64,000 nucleotides of DNA. It comes from Microglena sp. YARC. Taxonomy: Eukaryota > Chlorophyta > Chlorophyceae > Chlamydomonadales > Chlamydomonadaceae. A program made the translations under genes and the position numbers. The notes below the pieces were generated by a model. That model was not told the origin of the DNA. It worked only from the letters and a program-made list of their open reading frames with translations, and searched no databases. The stretch is from the NCBI GenBank assembly GCA_022414725.1, contig CM039463.1, positions 21,562,882-21,626,881 of the forward strand, written 5' to 3'. Shown here one piece after another: positions 39,723-52,883 of the stretch (position 1 is the stretch's first letter; every line of letters begins with the position of its first letter).

Positions 39723-42545
39723 ATTCGCACCAGCAGTTGGGCCATTTACAAGAAGCATCGCCGTGCCCGCCAGCGTGCCGCCCGCTTAGCAGAGGACGAC
39801 GCCCGGCAGGAATTCTCACAGGTGCATTTCTCCCCCGATGCAATTTCTTTCCTGGCACGCCTCAACATAGCTAAGGCTAAGGCATTAGCAGCAACACTCG
39901 CTTGGCAGCAACTCCTTGCTCCAATGCTCAAAGCTCTACCTATCCTTGAGCACGCTTTTGGGGATTCATCTTCCTTCTACTTCCACCACCTTTCCCGTTC
40001 CCCTCACCCCCCAGTCCACATCAAGCTTATCCAGCCTCCAGGGCCACCCCAGCATCACCCCCTTTCTGTGGCTGACCTCTCTTCAATGATAGGAGTCAAC
40101 ATAGGACTGGAGTATGCTCGGGACTTTTATAGTGCTGATTCCTCCTTTGGACTGTATCGTCCAAACCCTCACATCAACCAGGCTAACCAGGATCTTCTGC
40201 TCACATCCCTCCCTCGTCCCCTCCCCCCTAATTATGCAGCCCTTGCAGAAGGTGTCAATGGCGATGGCCTGATCACATCAGAGGAGATGGACCTTGCCAT
40301 CCGCTCTGCTTCTCGAGGCTCCAGCCCAGGTTATGACGGACTTCCCTTTGAAGTCTACAATGCGTTCCATGAAGAACTGTCCCCGATCCTTCAAAGGGTT
40401 TTCAACTCTGCCTTCCAAGATCAAGTTAATACGGCCCCCCTAGCACCCCTCCTTCAGGGAACCATCTGCCTTCTCCACAAGACTGGTCAGCCCCAAGACT
40501 CCCTCGCAGGTTACCGTCCTATCACCCTTCTCAATTGCGACCTTAAGCTGATCCTTTTGATCATGGCTCACCGGCTGCAACGCCCACTGGAATATCTCAT
40601 CGACGTCACTCAATCAGCTTTCCTCCGTGGTAGAGACATCAGTGACAACATCCGCTATCACCTAGGCTTGGCTGCGCGCTTGAAAGAGCTTGGCTTACCA
40701 GGCTGGTTGCTGCATTCTGACCTCACTAAAGCTTATGATTCTGTCAACAGGGGATGGCTCCTAAAGACAATGACAGCCATGGGATTTCAATAGTGCAGGC
40801 ATCACGCGCTGGTGCGATATCCTCATGAATGGCAGCTCTACGCGAGTGCGTCTCAACGGTTTCTTCACTACCTCCTTCCCCAACACTTCCGGCTTCCCTC
40901 AGGGTGGGGCCTTGAGCTGTAATCAATGGGTCATCATCTTTGAGCCCTTCATCACCTACAATAACCAACTGAGATCTTGTGGAACTCTGCAATCCTTCCG
41001 TCTTCCCTCAGGAGAGTTGGCCCCTGCCACCCTCTCGTTTGCTGACGATGGCAAGCACTTTGTCCTCAACCCAGCCACAGATGGGCCTATCATCAAGGAG
41101 ACATACGTCGTAGCCAATTCGGCTGGCTTACCCGCCCAGTCTGTTCCCAAGACCCGTCTTCTGCTTCTTGAACTTCCCCCAGACATACCCCTCCCTGCAG
41201 ATCTGGACCCCGCCCTTGGCACCCATCACTTGACTGGTTACCACCTCCATCCCCCAGACACACCTCACAGATTGCTGGGCGTGCCGTTCGGTGCAGACAC
41301 TGCCCTTTGCAAGGCTGCAGCCTACCAGCACATGCCCCATAGCATCTCACGTGCAGCAGCTCCATGGCTCTCACGCAATCTCAATGTTATTGGAAGGGCG
41401 CATGTTGCTATGCAATGCTTGGCTTCCAAGTTCATCTTCCAGGCTAACTTTGCATCACCACCAGCGCCTCTCCGCCAGCAGTTGCAATCTTCTCTCAATG
41501 CCTTTGTTGCAACCTCTAGCTTGCAGGAGGAGGAATCGCCACGTCCAGGACACCTCTTCCCCGCTTCGGGACAGCCGTCCTTCCTTTTCATCGAGGAGGG
41601 CTTGCTGTACCCATCTTGCTTCCCACTTGGCTGCTATGCTGGCCAAGACCACATGGCTCCTCTTCAGTTAACACAGGTCACCCCTGGCAGCAGCTCTACC
41701 GTCACGAGATTTCTCGGGCTGTGCGCCTTCCTCCAGGTCAGGCAAGTGGATACCATGCCCTGGTTACCGCCCCGTCTTCTGTGGACATCGCCTCAATCAC
41801 CACCAACTTGGCCCGGGAAAGTGCAGAGGCTTTTCTCCTGCTGAACATTCGTAGAATTATCGCTCCGCCCATGCAGTGCCCCCAATCCATCCTACTGGAA
41901 ACCACCTTCAACAACACCCCTCCTTTTCCGTCCATGCCCATCACCTCAAACCAAGTGCTCTCCTCCCAAGCACTCTCGTGGCACCGTCTCAAGGACATCC
42001 GCTCAGCTCATCAACAACGAGCTCACCTCCCTCCCGCTGCTGTCCAAGACCTTGACTTCATCCTCTCCTCTCTGCCAGACCCCTGGCGGGATGCTGTCCT
42101 CCTTCCTGAACTTCCACCTCCCAAATGGAAGCTCTTTCCCGCTGTGGCCCCTGCTGGTCCCCTTGCAGAGGGCCAGATCCCCTCACTGGAGAGGACCGTC
42201 TTTGGGAGGTCTGGCCCTCTGGCCGGTTACACCCTCTCACCCTTCCTGCCCTTCCCCCCCAAGGACACCCCCAAGCTGCGCTCATCACCCTACGCAAGAA
42301 ACCTCGAGAAGCATGGTTACGGGCAGACTTTGAGGAGCAGCTGATCCAGCAAGGCCTCCCCCCCCACCAGAGCAAGAGCTCTTGGAAACCATGGCTGGTT
42401 GGTCTTTGGGAGGACCTCCAACTGGACCCAACAACATGGGGTCTCCACCTCCATGATGATACTGAGGTGAACCTTCTTGAACTCTCTGTGCGCCAAGCAC
42501 GGCAGGCCCTTCTTCACCAACATATCATGCAACAAAGCCCCAAGC
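39723..42545 (+). pseudogene. LINE-A ORF2: RT and C-terminal region, best RT copy
   Basis: The plus strand runs from the linker (WAIYKKHRRARQRAARLAED) into the RT: SSPGYDGLPFEVY, YRPITLLNCDLKL, motif A HSDLTKAYDSVNR (Asp at 40719), motif B GFPQGGALS (about 40891), and motif C FADD (41038-41049). The thumb and C-terminal region then run to HQHIMQQSP at 42540. Only a few defects exist: a one-base insertion making a stop at 40791, and frame changes near 41600 and 42170. The RT would copy the LINE RNA at the nicked target. The 5' end lies in gypsy; the 3' end is a join to minus-strand 3' UTR. Confidence 0.92.
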
Positions 42546-43390
42546 ATGGAAGAAGCCAAAAACAGGAAGCCCAAGAGAAGGGGCTAGGACTACTAAGAAA
42601 AAAAACCTATGAAGGGGGGGGCCATAACATTGCAACCTCTAACAGTCACCGGATCAGAAGACTGAAAGAGGAGATGCAAACTAAGGAGGACTAAAAGGAA
42701 AACTATGCGAGAAACTAAGAGGAAAAAGGGGGGAGGGGGGGGGGGGGGGGGGGACTAAGGAGGCAACTGAGGAGGAAACTAAGGAGGCAACTAAGGTGGA
42801 AACTGAACTAGGGAAGCAAACTAAGGGAGAAACTGCAAAAACAAGCCAAAAGCAGGAGGCAACCAGAAAAGAAGAAAGACAACTGGAAGCAAAGCGAAAA
42901 CCTAAAAGACTGGTCTGGGCAGGTAAACAACAGGAATGAAGACAGAGACAGTATCAAGATCTAGACCTTGATCTGGATCTTAGCGCAGATCTGGACCTTG
43001 ATCTTGGTCCAGATCTAGCCCCAGATCTGGAACGTTGTCGAGTGCTGTGTCCAAATCTGGAACCTGATCGTGCTCTGGGCAGGGTCTTGATCTTGGGCTT
43101 GGGCTGGAACTAGTCAGGTCAAGATCGGGGCCTAGAGCTGGGGCTTGGGCTGGACCTAGGTCAGGGTCTAGATCAGGGTCTAGAAGCTCGGGAATGGGCT
43201 GGGTCTGGGTCAGGGTCTAGAGCAAAGTCTAAGATCCGGGGAATGGGCTGGATCTGGTCAGGGTCTAGATCAGGGTCTAGAACTAGGGCTTGGGCTGGGT
43301 CTGGGATTGGGTCTGGGATTGTAGGGAGCGCTGGGGCCATGGGATTGTCATTTCCATGGTGCGGGTATCAGGCTCCTGGTCACCGGGAGT
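42546..43390 (-). mobile_element. LINE-A 3' UTR fragment, inverted against its neighbour
   Basis: From GGAAGAAGCCAAAAACAGG (interior of the 3' UTR) through the poly-C tract (G-run about 42727-42753) and the GATCTA-type repeat to CACCGGGAG. Tail and hairpin are missing, so 42545 is a rearrangement joint, not an insertion end. Confidence 0.85.
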
Positions 43391-44440
43391 TTTTTTTTTT
43401 TTTTTACATAGGAGGAACCAGGAAAGGGAACATCTGATAAAACCTAGCCCTATGTGACCAAGGAAGAAAAACCAAAGAAGAAGACTAGAGGACATGGACC
43501 AAAAAACCGCTAAGACAAAGATCCGAAGACAAAAGACGAAAAGACTAGGGACAAAAGAACGGAGGAACACAAACTAGTTACTAGGAGGACAAAGGACAAA
43601 GGCCTTCCGAGCACCACCCCACCTCCAAGCAACACTGTTCCTCCCAACCAACAAAAAAACACCACTGTAACCTCCAAGAGCAACACAGAAAAAGAAGGAA
43701 AGGCATGCAAGCAAAAGGTCTTGCTGATCTAAGATTAAAACACATACAGGCATCACTCCTGTAACAGGCTAGTGCATCAGGCATCACTCCTTAGCAACCA
43801 GCACAGACTCTTAGCAGCCTTGTAACATGTCGCTAGGTCACCCATGCAGATCAGCAAGCTCTGCAAAGACGACCAGAACGCGCATGCCTACAGTTCAAAG
43901 TAGCAGAAACAAAGGTAACAAAAACTATGTAGCTCATAAGTAAGTCTCCTGAACCTGCAGACTCAAGATACAACACGGCACAGGGCATCACTCCTATAAC
44001 GGTCCAGCGCATCTGGGCATCACTCCATCAGCAGACCGGCGTGCCAACTCAGCTGTCAAGTAGCATGCCACTTCTTCTCCAATGCAGGCCAGCAAGCTCT
44101 GTAAGGAAGAAGACCAAAGCAGGGTATGCTACTAATAAACAAGTCCAGGAAAAAGCAAACAAAAAACAGTCTTTAGGGCTAGACCAGCAGATCCACCCCC
44201 AAAAACTACTATCCAGCCCTCTAGGGCAGCAAAAAGCTAAGACAAACTGTATCGCTATGGTTTCCAACCAATGTCACACTCAAGGATCGGTAAGTCTCTA
44301 ATAAGAGAACAAGAAGATGCTGGCCAATGCAGACCTTCGAAAGGAGACCTGCTAACTGAGAATTCAAGAAAGAGGGAAAGAGTCTCAGCAGCACAACACC
44401 TGTATGAGGCAAAAAAACACTAAAAATCGCTCTAAAAAAG
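43391..44440 (-). mobile_element. LINE-B 3' region, two-module copy
   Basis: T-run about 43390-43405, hairpin ACATAGG-AGGAACC side, the full 3' region with two modules, and the boundary AAAATCGCTCTAAAAAAGGG into the tandem array. It is inserted in a LINE-A 3' UTR at GGGAG. The order array, 3' region, hairpin, A-tail is the same as at 28462-31247 but on the opposite strand. Confidence 0.88.
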
Positions 44441-47400
44441 GGCCTCCAGCTCCATTTGTCGCCTCAAAGCTTCGTCTACTAGGTATCTGAGCAGCTGAAA
44501 TGAAGGAGCAGGGATGAGAGGGAGGAGATGGAGGATTCTGAGAGGCAGGAGGAAGTGGGTGGGGCTCGGAAGAAGGGAATCAGGAGAGAGCTGCTTCTGA
44601 AGTACTAAGGATGGGGGTCGGGTGGTCCCGAATTAACTTGAAGAGAATAGCCTGCCCCCCTCCAGTAGGCTGACCTCCTAAGCTGACCTCTGGAGGGGGC
44701 AGAGTAGCGGATTAGACTGCATGAGCGTCTGTAACACTCAAATGGGGCACTGAGCAGCTCCCATAGCCGCGAAATTGCAGTCGCTCCAGCCGAATGGCCG
44801 AAAGCAGCTTCGCAGCAAAGTCATAAAGCGGCCGGAGAGCAGACATTGCTAGGGCGAAAAAAGGACCTCCAGCTCCAATTGTCGCCTCAAAGCTTCGTCT
44901 ACTAGGTGGCATTCTGAGCAGCTGAAATGAAGGAGCATGGGGGTCGGGTGGGACTTGAAGAGAGCAGAGGAGAGCTGCATGAGTCTGCTAACATCAATGA
45001 TTCTGAGAGGTCAGGAGGAAGTGAGGTGAGGGCTACGGAAGAAGGAATCAGGAGAGAGCTTGGGCTTGGGGGGGCTCGAAGAAGAACAGGAGAGGAAGTA
45101 CTAAGGATTGGGGGTCGGGTGGTCCCGAATTAACTTGAAGAGAATAGCCTGCCCCCCTCCAGTAGGCTGACCTCCTAAGCTGACCTCTGGAGGGGGCAGA
45201 GTAGCGGATTAGACTGCATGAGCGTCTGTAACACTCAAATGGGCACTGAGCAGCTCCCATAAGCCGCGAAATTGCAGTCGCTCCAGGCGAATTGGCCGAA
45301 GCAGCTTCGCAGCGAAAGTCATAAGGCGGCCGGAGAGCAGACATTGCTAGGGCGAAAAAAGGGACCTCCAGCTCCAATTGTCGCCTTCAAAGCATTTCGT
45401 CTACTAGGTATCTGAAAAGCAGCCTGAAAACCTCGTGAAGGGCAGGGATGAAGAGGAGGAGATGGGGGATCCAATAGAGCTGCGTTCTGGAGGAGCAGAA
45501 GAGGGAAGAAAATGAGCTGTGGCTCGCGTCGGACTCCCATAGCCGGAGCTCCCAGAGTCGCAGTCTGAAATCAGACCTCCAGCTCCAATTTCCTCAAAGG
45601 AGAGCTGCAGGGGAGAGAGGAGGAGATGGAGGATGGGGGGCTCTGAATCAGGAGAGATGTACTAAGGATGGGGGTCGGGTGGTCCCGAATTAACTTTGAA
45701 GAGCAATAGCCTGCCCCCCTCCAGTAGGCTGAACCTTCCTAAAGCTGACCTCTGGAGGGGCAGATAGCGGATTAGACTGCTATGAGCGTCTGTAACACTC
45801 AAATGGCACTGAGCAGCTCCCATAGCCGCGAAATTGCAGTCGCTCCAGCCGTAATTGGCCGAAGCAGCTTCGCAGCAAAGTCATAAGGCGGCCGGAGAGC
45901 AGACATTGCTAGGGCGAAAAAAAAGGACCTCCAGCTCAATTGTCGCCTCAAAGCTTCGTCTACTAGGTTTCTGAGCAGCTGAAATGAAGGAGCAGGATGA
46001 GAGGGAGGAGATGGAGATTCTGAGAGGCAGGAGGAAGTGGGTGGGGCTCGGAAGAAGGGAATCAGGAGAGAGCTGCTTCTTGAAGTACTAAGGATGGGGG
46101 TCGGGTGTTGTCCCGAATTAACTGAAGAGATAGCCTGCCCCCCCTCCAGTAGGCTGACTTCCTAAGCTGACCTCTGGAGGGGGCAGAGTAGCGGATTAGA
46201 CTGCATGAGCGTTCTGTAACACTCAAATGGGGCACTGAGCAGCTCCCATAGCCGCGAAATTGCAGTCGCTCCAGACCTCCGAATCGCCTGGCCTAGGAAA
46301 GCAGCTTCAGGAGGAATGGGTGGGGCGGAAAGAAGGCAAAGTCATAAGGCGGGCCGGAGAGCAGTAGACATTGCTAGAGGCGAAAATAAGCCAACCATGC
46401 AGCTCAGCCAAGAGCTTTCTCGCATTGCTCAAAGCTTCGTCTACTAGGTTTCTGAAGCTGAAATGAAGGAGCAGGGATAGAAAAGGAGCGTCTGAAGGAA
46501 GGGCAGGAGAGAGAATACGTGGATGAAGAGCTTGGAGAGGCCCCCCTCCAGACCTCCTAAGGAGGACTGCATCATCTGCATTGGGGTAATGGCAGCAAGG
46601 GAAAATTGAGGAGTGGGGGCGGTCGGGAAGAAGGGGAATCAGGAGAGAGCTGCTTCTGAAGTACTAAGGATTGGGAACAGGGGGGTCGGGTGGTCCCGAA
46701 TTAACTTGAAGAGAATAGCCTGCCCCCCTCCAGTAGGCTGACCTCCTAAAGCTGACCTCTGGAGGGGCAGAGTAGCGATTAGACTGCAATGAGCGTCTGT
46801 AAAACACTCAAATGGGGCCACTGAGCAGCTCCCATAGCCGCGAAATTGCAGTCGCTCCAGCCGAATTGGCCGAAGCAGCTTCGCAGCAAAGTCATAAGGC
46901 GGCCGGAGAGCAGACATTGCTATGGGCGAAAAAAGGACCTCCAGCTCCAATTGTCGCCTCAAGCTTCGATCTACTAGGTATCTGAGCAGCTGAATGAAGG
47001 AGCAGGGATGAGAGGGAGGAGATGGAGGATTCTGAGAGGCCAGGAGGAAGTGGGTGGGGCTCGGAAGAAGGGAATCAGGAGAGAGCTGCTTCTGAAGTAC
47101 TAAGGATGGGGTCGGGTGGTCCCGAATTAACTTGAAGAGATAGCCTGCCCCCTCCAGTAGGCTGACTTCCTAAGGACCTCTGAGGGGGCAGAGTAGCGAT
47201 TAGACGCATGAGCGTCTGTAACACTCAAATGGGGCACTGAGCAGCTCCCATAGCGCGCGAAAAGTCGCTCCAGCCGGAATAGCAGCTTCGCCCATAAGGC
47301 GGCCCAGACATTGCTAGGACCTCCAGCTCCAATTGTCGCCTCCTTCGTCCTACTAGGCTGAGAGCTGAAAATGAAGGAGCAGGGATGAGAGGGAGAGATG

Positions 47401-50400
47401 GAGATTCTGGAGGAGGAGTGGTGGGGCTCGGAGAAGGAATCAGGAGAGAGCTGCTTCTGAAGACTAAGGATGGGTCAGAATTAACTTGAAGAGAATAGCC
47501 TGCCCCCCTCCCAGTCTGACTCCTAAGCTGAAGCCGGGGCAGTACTGATTAGGCATGAGCGTCTGTACACTCAAATGGCATCTGAGCAGCTCCTAGCCGC
47601 AATGCAGTCGCTCCAGCCGAATTGGCCCAAGCAGTATCGAGGACCTCCACCGAAAGCTGAGCAAAGCAGCAGGGATTAGAGGGAGAGAGAGGATTCGCTC
47701 ATTGCCGAGGGCGACCTCTGGAGGGGGCAGAGAGAGGACTCCGTGAGGTTCAGCTCCCATATTGTAACAAAAAAAAGGACCTCCAGCTCCAATTGTCGCC
47801 TCAAAGCTTCGTCTACTAGGTATCTGAGCAGCTGGAAATGAAGGAGCAGGGATGAGAGGGAGGAGATGGAGGATTCTGAGAGCAGGAGGAAGTGGGTGGG
47901 GCTCGGAAAGAAGGGAATCAGAGAGAGCTGCTTCTGAATGTACTAGGATGGGGGTCGGGTGGTCCCGAATTAACTTGAAGAGAATAGCCTGCCCCCCTCC
48001 AGTAGGGCTGACCTCCTAAGCTGACCTCGGAGGGGGCAGAGTAGCGGAATTAGGACTGCCATGAGCGTCTGTAACACTCAAATGGGGCACTGAGCAGGCT
48101 CCATAAGCGCGAAAATTGCAGTCGCTCCAGCCGAATTGGCCGAAGCAGCTTCGCAGCAAAGTCAAAGGCGGCCGGAGAGCAGACATTGCTAGGCGAAAAA
48201 AGGACCTCCAGCTCCAATGTCGCCTCAAAGCTTCGTCTACTAGGTATCTGAGGCAGCTGAAATGAAGGAGCAGGGATGAGAGGGAGGAGATGGAGGATTC
48301 TGAGAGGCAGGAGGAAGTGGTGGGGCTCGGAAGAATGGAATCAGGAGAGAGCTGCTTCTGAAGTACTAAGGATGGGTCGGGTTGGTCCCGAATTAACTTG
48401 AAGAGAATAGCCTGCCCCCCTCCAGTAGGCTGACCTCCTAAGCTGACCTCTGGAGGGGCAGAGTAGCGGATTAGACTGCATGAGCGTCTGTAACACTCAA
48501 ATGGGCACTGCAGCAGGTCTCCGCCATAGCCGCGAAATTGCAGTCAGCTCCAGCCGAAGTGGGTGGGGCTTGCCGAAGCAGCTTCGCAGCAAAGTCATAA
48601 GCGGCCAGAATGCCGCGAGAGCAGACATTGCTTAGGGCGAAAAAAGGACCTCCAGCTCCAATTTGTCGCCTCAAAGCTTCGTCTACTAGGTTTCTGAGCA
48701 GCTGAAATGAAGGAGCTAGGATGAGAGGGAGGAGATGGAGGATTCTGAGAGGCAGGAGGAAGTGGGTGGGGCTCGAAGATGGGAATCAGAGAGAGCTGCT
48801 TCTGAAGTACTTAAGGATGGGGGTACGGGTGGTCCCGAATTAACTTGAAGAGAATAGCCTGCCCCCCTCCAGTAGGCTGACCTCCTAAGCTGACCTCTGG
48901 AGGGGGCCAGAGTAGCGGATTAGACTGCATGAGCGTCGTGTAACACTCAAATGGGGCACTGAGCAGCTCCCATAGCCGCGAAATTGCAGTCGCTCCAGCC
49001 GAATTGGCCGAAGCAGCTTCGCAGCAAAGTCATTAAGGCGGCGCGAGAGCAAGACATTGCTAGGGCGGAAAAAAAGGACCTCCAGCTCCAATTGTCGCCT
49101 CAAAGCTTCGTCTACTAGGTATCTGAGCAGCTGAAATGAAGAAGAGCAGGATGAGAGGGAGGAGATGGAGGATTCTGAGAGGCAGGAGGAATGGTCTGTG
49201 GGGTGAGCAGGCGCTCGGAAGAAGGGAATCAGGAAGATGAGAGCTGTCTTCTGAAGTTACTAGGATGGGGGTCGCTCTTACTGGTTCTCCCGAAATTAAC
49301 TTGAAGAGAATAAAGTACTGCCCCCTCCAGTAGGCTGACCTCACTAAGCTGACCTCTGGAGGGGCAGAGTAGCGGATTAGACTGCATTGAGCGTCTGTAA
49401 CACTCAAAATGGGGCACTGAAGCAGCTCCCATAGCCGCGAAAATTGCAGTCGCTCCAGCCGAATTGGCCGAAGCAGCTTCGCAGCAAAGTCATAAGGCGG
49501 CCGGAGAGCAGACATTGCTAGGGCGAAAAAAGGACCTCCAGCTTCCAATTGTCGCCTCAAAGCTTCGTCTACTAGGTTTCTGAGCAGCTGAAATGAAGGA
49601 GCAGGGATGAGACGGGAGGAATGGAGGATTCTGAGAGGCAGGAGAAGTGGGTGGGGGCTCGGAAGAAGGGAATCAGGAGAGAGCTGCTTCTGAAGTACTA
49701 AGGATGGGGTCGGTGGCCCGCCTCCTAAATTAACTTGAAGAGAATAGCCTGCCCCCCTCCAGAATTAGGCTGACCTCCTAAAGCTGACCTCTGTGAGGGG
49801 GCAGAGTACGCGGATTAGACTGCATAAGAGGGGAGCGTCTGTAACACTCCTAAATGGGGCACTGCTGAGCAGCTCCAACATAGCCGCGAAATTGCGTCGC
49901 TCCAGCCGAATTTGGCCGAAGCAGCTTCGCAGCAAAGTCATAAGCGCCCTAGGGGAGAGGCAGACATTGAGCAGCTAGGGCGAAAAAAGGACGCAGGAGA
50001 AGTGGTGGGGCTCCAGCTCCTGAAATAAGGATGTCGCCTCTGAAGAGAAATAGCTTGCCCCCTCCAAGCTTCGTGGAGGGCAGAGGAGCACTAGGTCCAA
50101 CACTCAAATTTCTGAGCAGCTGAAATTGGCCAAGAGCTTCGCAGGGGATGAGAGGGAGGAAAAAAAGATGGAGGAGGTTTCTTCAGCCTGAGAGGCAGGA
50201 GGAGGTGAGAGGGCAGGAGAAGGTGGGGCTCGGAAGAAGGGAATCAGGAGAGAGCTGCTTCTGAAGTACTAGGATGGGGGTCGGGTGGTCCCGAATTAAC
50301 TGAAGAGAATAGCCTGCCCCCCTCCAGTAGGCTGACGCTCCTAAGCTGACCTCTGGAGGGGGCAGAGTAAGCGGATTAGACTGCATGAGCGTCTGAACAC

Positions 50401-52883
50401 TCAAATGGGCACTGAGCAGCTCCCATAGCCGCGAAATTGGCAGAGTCGCTCCAGCCGAATTGGCCGAAGCCAGCTTCGCAGCAAAAGTCATAAGGCGGCC
50501 GGAGAGCAGACATTGCTAGGGCGAAAAAAGGACCTCCAGCTCCAATTGTCGCCTCAAAGCTTCGTCATACTCTGCCAAACGCCACAAGTAAGAAGAGCTA
50601 GAGAGGAGAATGGGAGGTACTGAGAGGCTGAGCAGGCTCGGAGAAGGGAACAGGAGAGAAATGAAGTTACTATGAGCAGTGGACTTGAGACGGGCTAGCC
50701 ATCCTAAGCTGACTCTGAGGGGGCAGAGGAGCAATGGATTATAGTCATTGATCAGAATGGGAGAGCAAGATTGCACAAAAAAGTGCGCTTCAGCCGTGGC
50801 CGGCAGTTCGCACAAGAAGGAGGGCATTGCTAGGGCGAAAAAAGACCTCCAGCTCCAATTGTCGCCTCAAAGTCTCTAGGTTTCTAGCTGAGCAAGAGCT
50901 GAAATGAAGGAGCAGGGATGAAGAATGGAGGGATTGGGCTGAACAGGGTAAGGAAGTGGTAAGGGAATCGAGGAGGTCGGTCGTGGTCCCGAATTAACTT
51001 GAGAGAATAGCCTGCCCCCCTCCAGTAGGCTGACCCTCCTAAGCTTTGACCTCTGGAGGGGGCAAGGTAGCGGATTAGACTGCCATGAGCGTCTGTAACA
51101 CTCAAATGGGCACTGAGCAGCTCCCATAGCCGCGAAATTGCAGTCGTCGTCACCAGCCGAATTGGCCGAAGCAGCTTCGCAGCAAAGTCATAAGGGCGCG
51201 CGGAGAGCAGAGACATTGCCTAGGCGCAAAAAAGGACCTGTCCAGCTCCAATTGTCGCCTCAAAGCTTCGTCTACTAGGTTTCTGAGCAGCTGAAATGAA
51301 GGAACAGGGGAGAGGGAGAGATGGAGGATTCTGAGAGGCAGGAGAATGGGTGGGGCTCGGAGAAGGGATCAGGAGAGAGCGCGCTTCTGAAGTACTAAGG
51401 ATTGGGGGCGGGTGGTCCCGAATTAACTTGAAGAGAATAGCTCCTGCCCCCCTTAGCATGAGGCTCCTCTATAGCTGACCTTTGGAGGGGCAGAGTAGCC
51501 GCGATTGAACTGCAAATGAGCGTCGTAACACTCAAATGGGGCAACTGAGCACTCCCCATATGCCGCGAAGATTCGCAGTCGCTCCAAGCCGAAATGGCCG
51601 AGAGCAGCTTTCGCAGCAAGAGTAACATAAGGCGGCCGGAGAGCAGACAGTTGCTAGGGGCGAAAATAAGGACCTCCAGCTCCAGATTGTCGCCTCAAAG
51701 CTCGTCAACTAGGTATCTGAAGCACTGTAAGATGAAGGAGCAGGGATGAGAAGGAGATGGGAGGATTCGGAGAAGCGGAGGAAGGTGGGGTGGGCGCCGA
51801 AGAGGGAGGAGCGGAGGAGAGACTGCTTCTGAATACTACAGATGGGGGTCGGTGGTCCCGAAGTAACTGAAAGAGAATAGCCTGCCCCCCTCCAGTGGCT
51901 GACCTCCTAAGCGTGACCTCTGGAGGCGGAGGATAGCGGATAGACTGCAGTGAGCGTCGTGGTGTAGACACTGCAGGAAGGGACTGAGCAGCTCCCGATA
52001 GCCGCAGGAATTGGCAGTCGCTGCCACCGAGATTGGCCGAAGGCAGCTTCGCAGCAGGAAAGTCATAAGGCGGCCGAGGAGCAGTACAGCTAGGGGCGAA
52101 AAAAGGACCTCCAGCTCCAAGTGTCGCCTGCAGAAGCTTTCGTGCTACTAGTTATCTGAGCAGCTGCAAATGAAGGACAGTATGAAGGAGAGAGGATGAT
52201 CTGAGAGGCAGGAGAAGGGTTGGGCTCGAAGAAGGGAATCAGTAGAGGAGCTGGGCTTCTGAAGTACTAAGGATGGTCGTGGGTCCGCCGCGAATTAGAC
52301 TTGAAGGATGGAATGCCTAGCCCCCGCCGCAGGTAGGCTGGACCTCCTAAGCTGACCTCTGGACGGGCAGAGTAGCGTTAATCATGAGCGTCGTAACACT
52401 CAAATGGGCACTGAGCACCCTCCGATAGCCGCGAAATTGGCAGTCTCAGCCGAAGTTCGCCGAGAAGCAGGCTTTCGCCGAGGCAACAGTCATAAGCGGC
52501 CGGAAGCGAGACATTGCCAGGCGAAAGAAAGACTTCCAGCTGGCGCAGATTGTCCGGCCCTTCAAAGTTCGTCTTACAGTTCTGAGCAGCCTGAATGAAG
52601 GAGCAGGATGAGGAGGAGGAGATGAGGATTCTGTGAGGCAGGAGGAAGTGGGTGGGGCATCTGGAAGAAGAGAATCAGGAAGAGAGCTGCTCTGAAGTAC
52701 GTAAGGATGGGAGGTCGTGGTCGCCCGAATTAACTTGAACGAAATAGCCGCTTGCCCCCCTACGAGTAGAGCTGACCTGCCTAAGCTGACCTCTGGAGGG
52801 AGGCAGAAGTAGGCGGATTAGACTGCGAGCGTCCTAAACACTCAAATGGGCACTGAGCAGCTCCCATAGCCGCCATCTCTCTC
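44441..52883 (-). repeat. Large tandem array, about 18 units of ~430 bp
   Basis: The plus strand repeats AGCTTCGTCTACTAGG, GGATGGGGGTCGGGTGG and GCCGCGAAATTGCAGTCGC, the reverse complements of the 28.5-30.0 kb unit, at roughly 420-500 bp intervals. Examples of the first motif: 44469, 44891, 45955, 46434, 47806, 48230, 48677, 49105, 49565 and 51265. I count about 18 copies of the second motif. Early units are clean; later units carry dense one-base indels and some are scrambled (47.2-47.8, 49.95-50.2, 50.6-50.8 kb). No gene is seen. Confidence 0.9.

Noticed and set aside
44441..52883. CRISPR-like array
   Set aside because: Units are about 430 bp tandem copies without short repeats and unique spacers, in eukaryotic transposon DNA.
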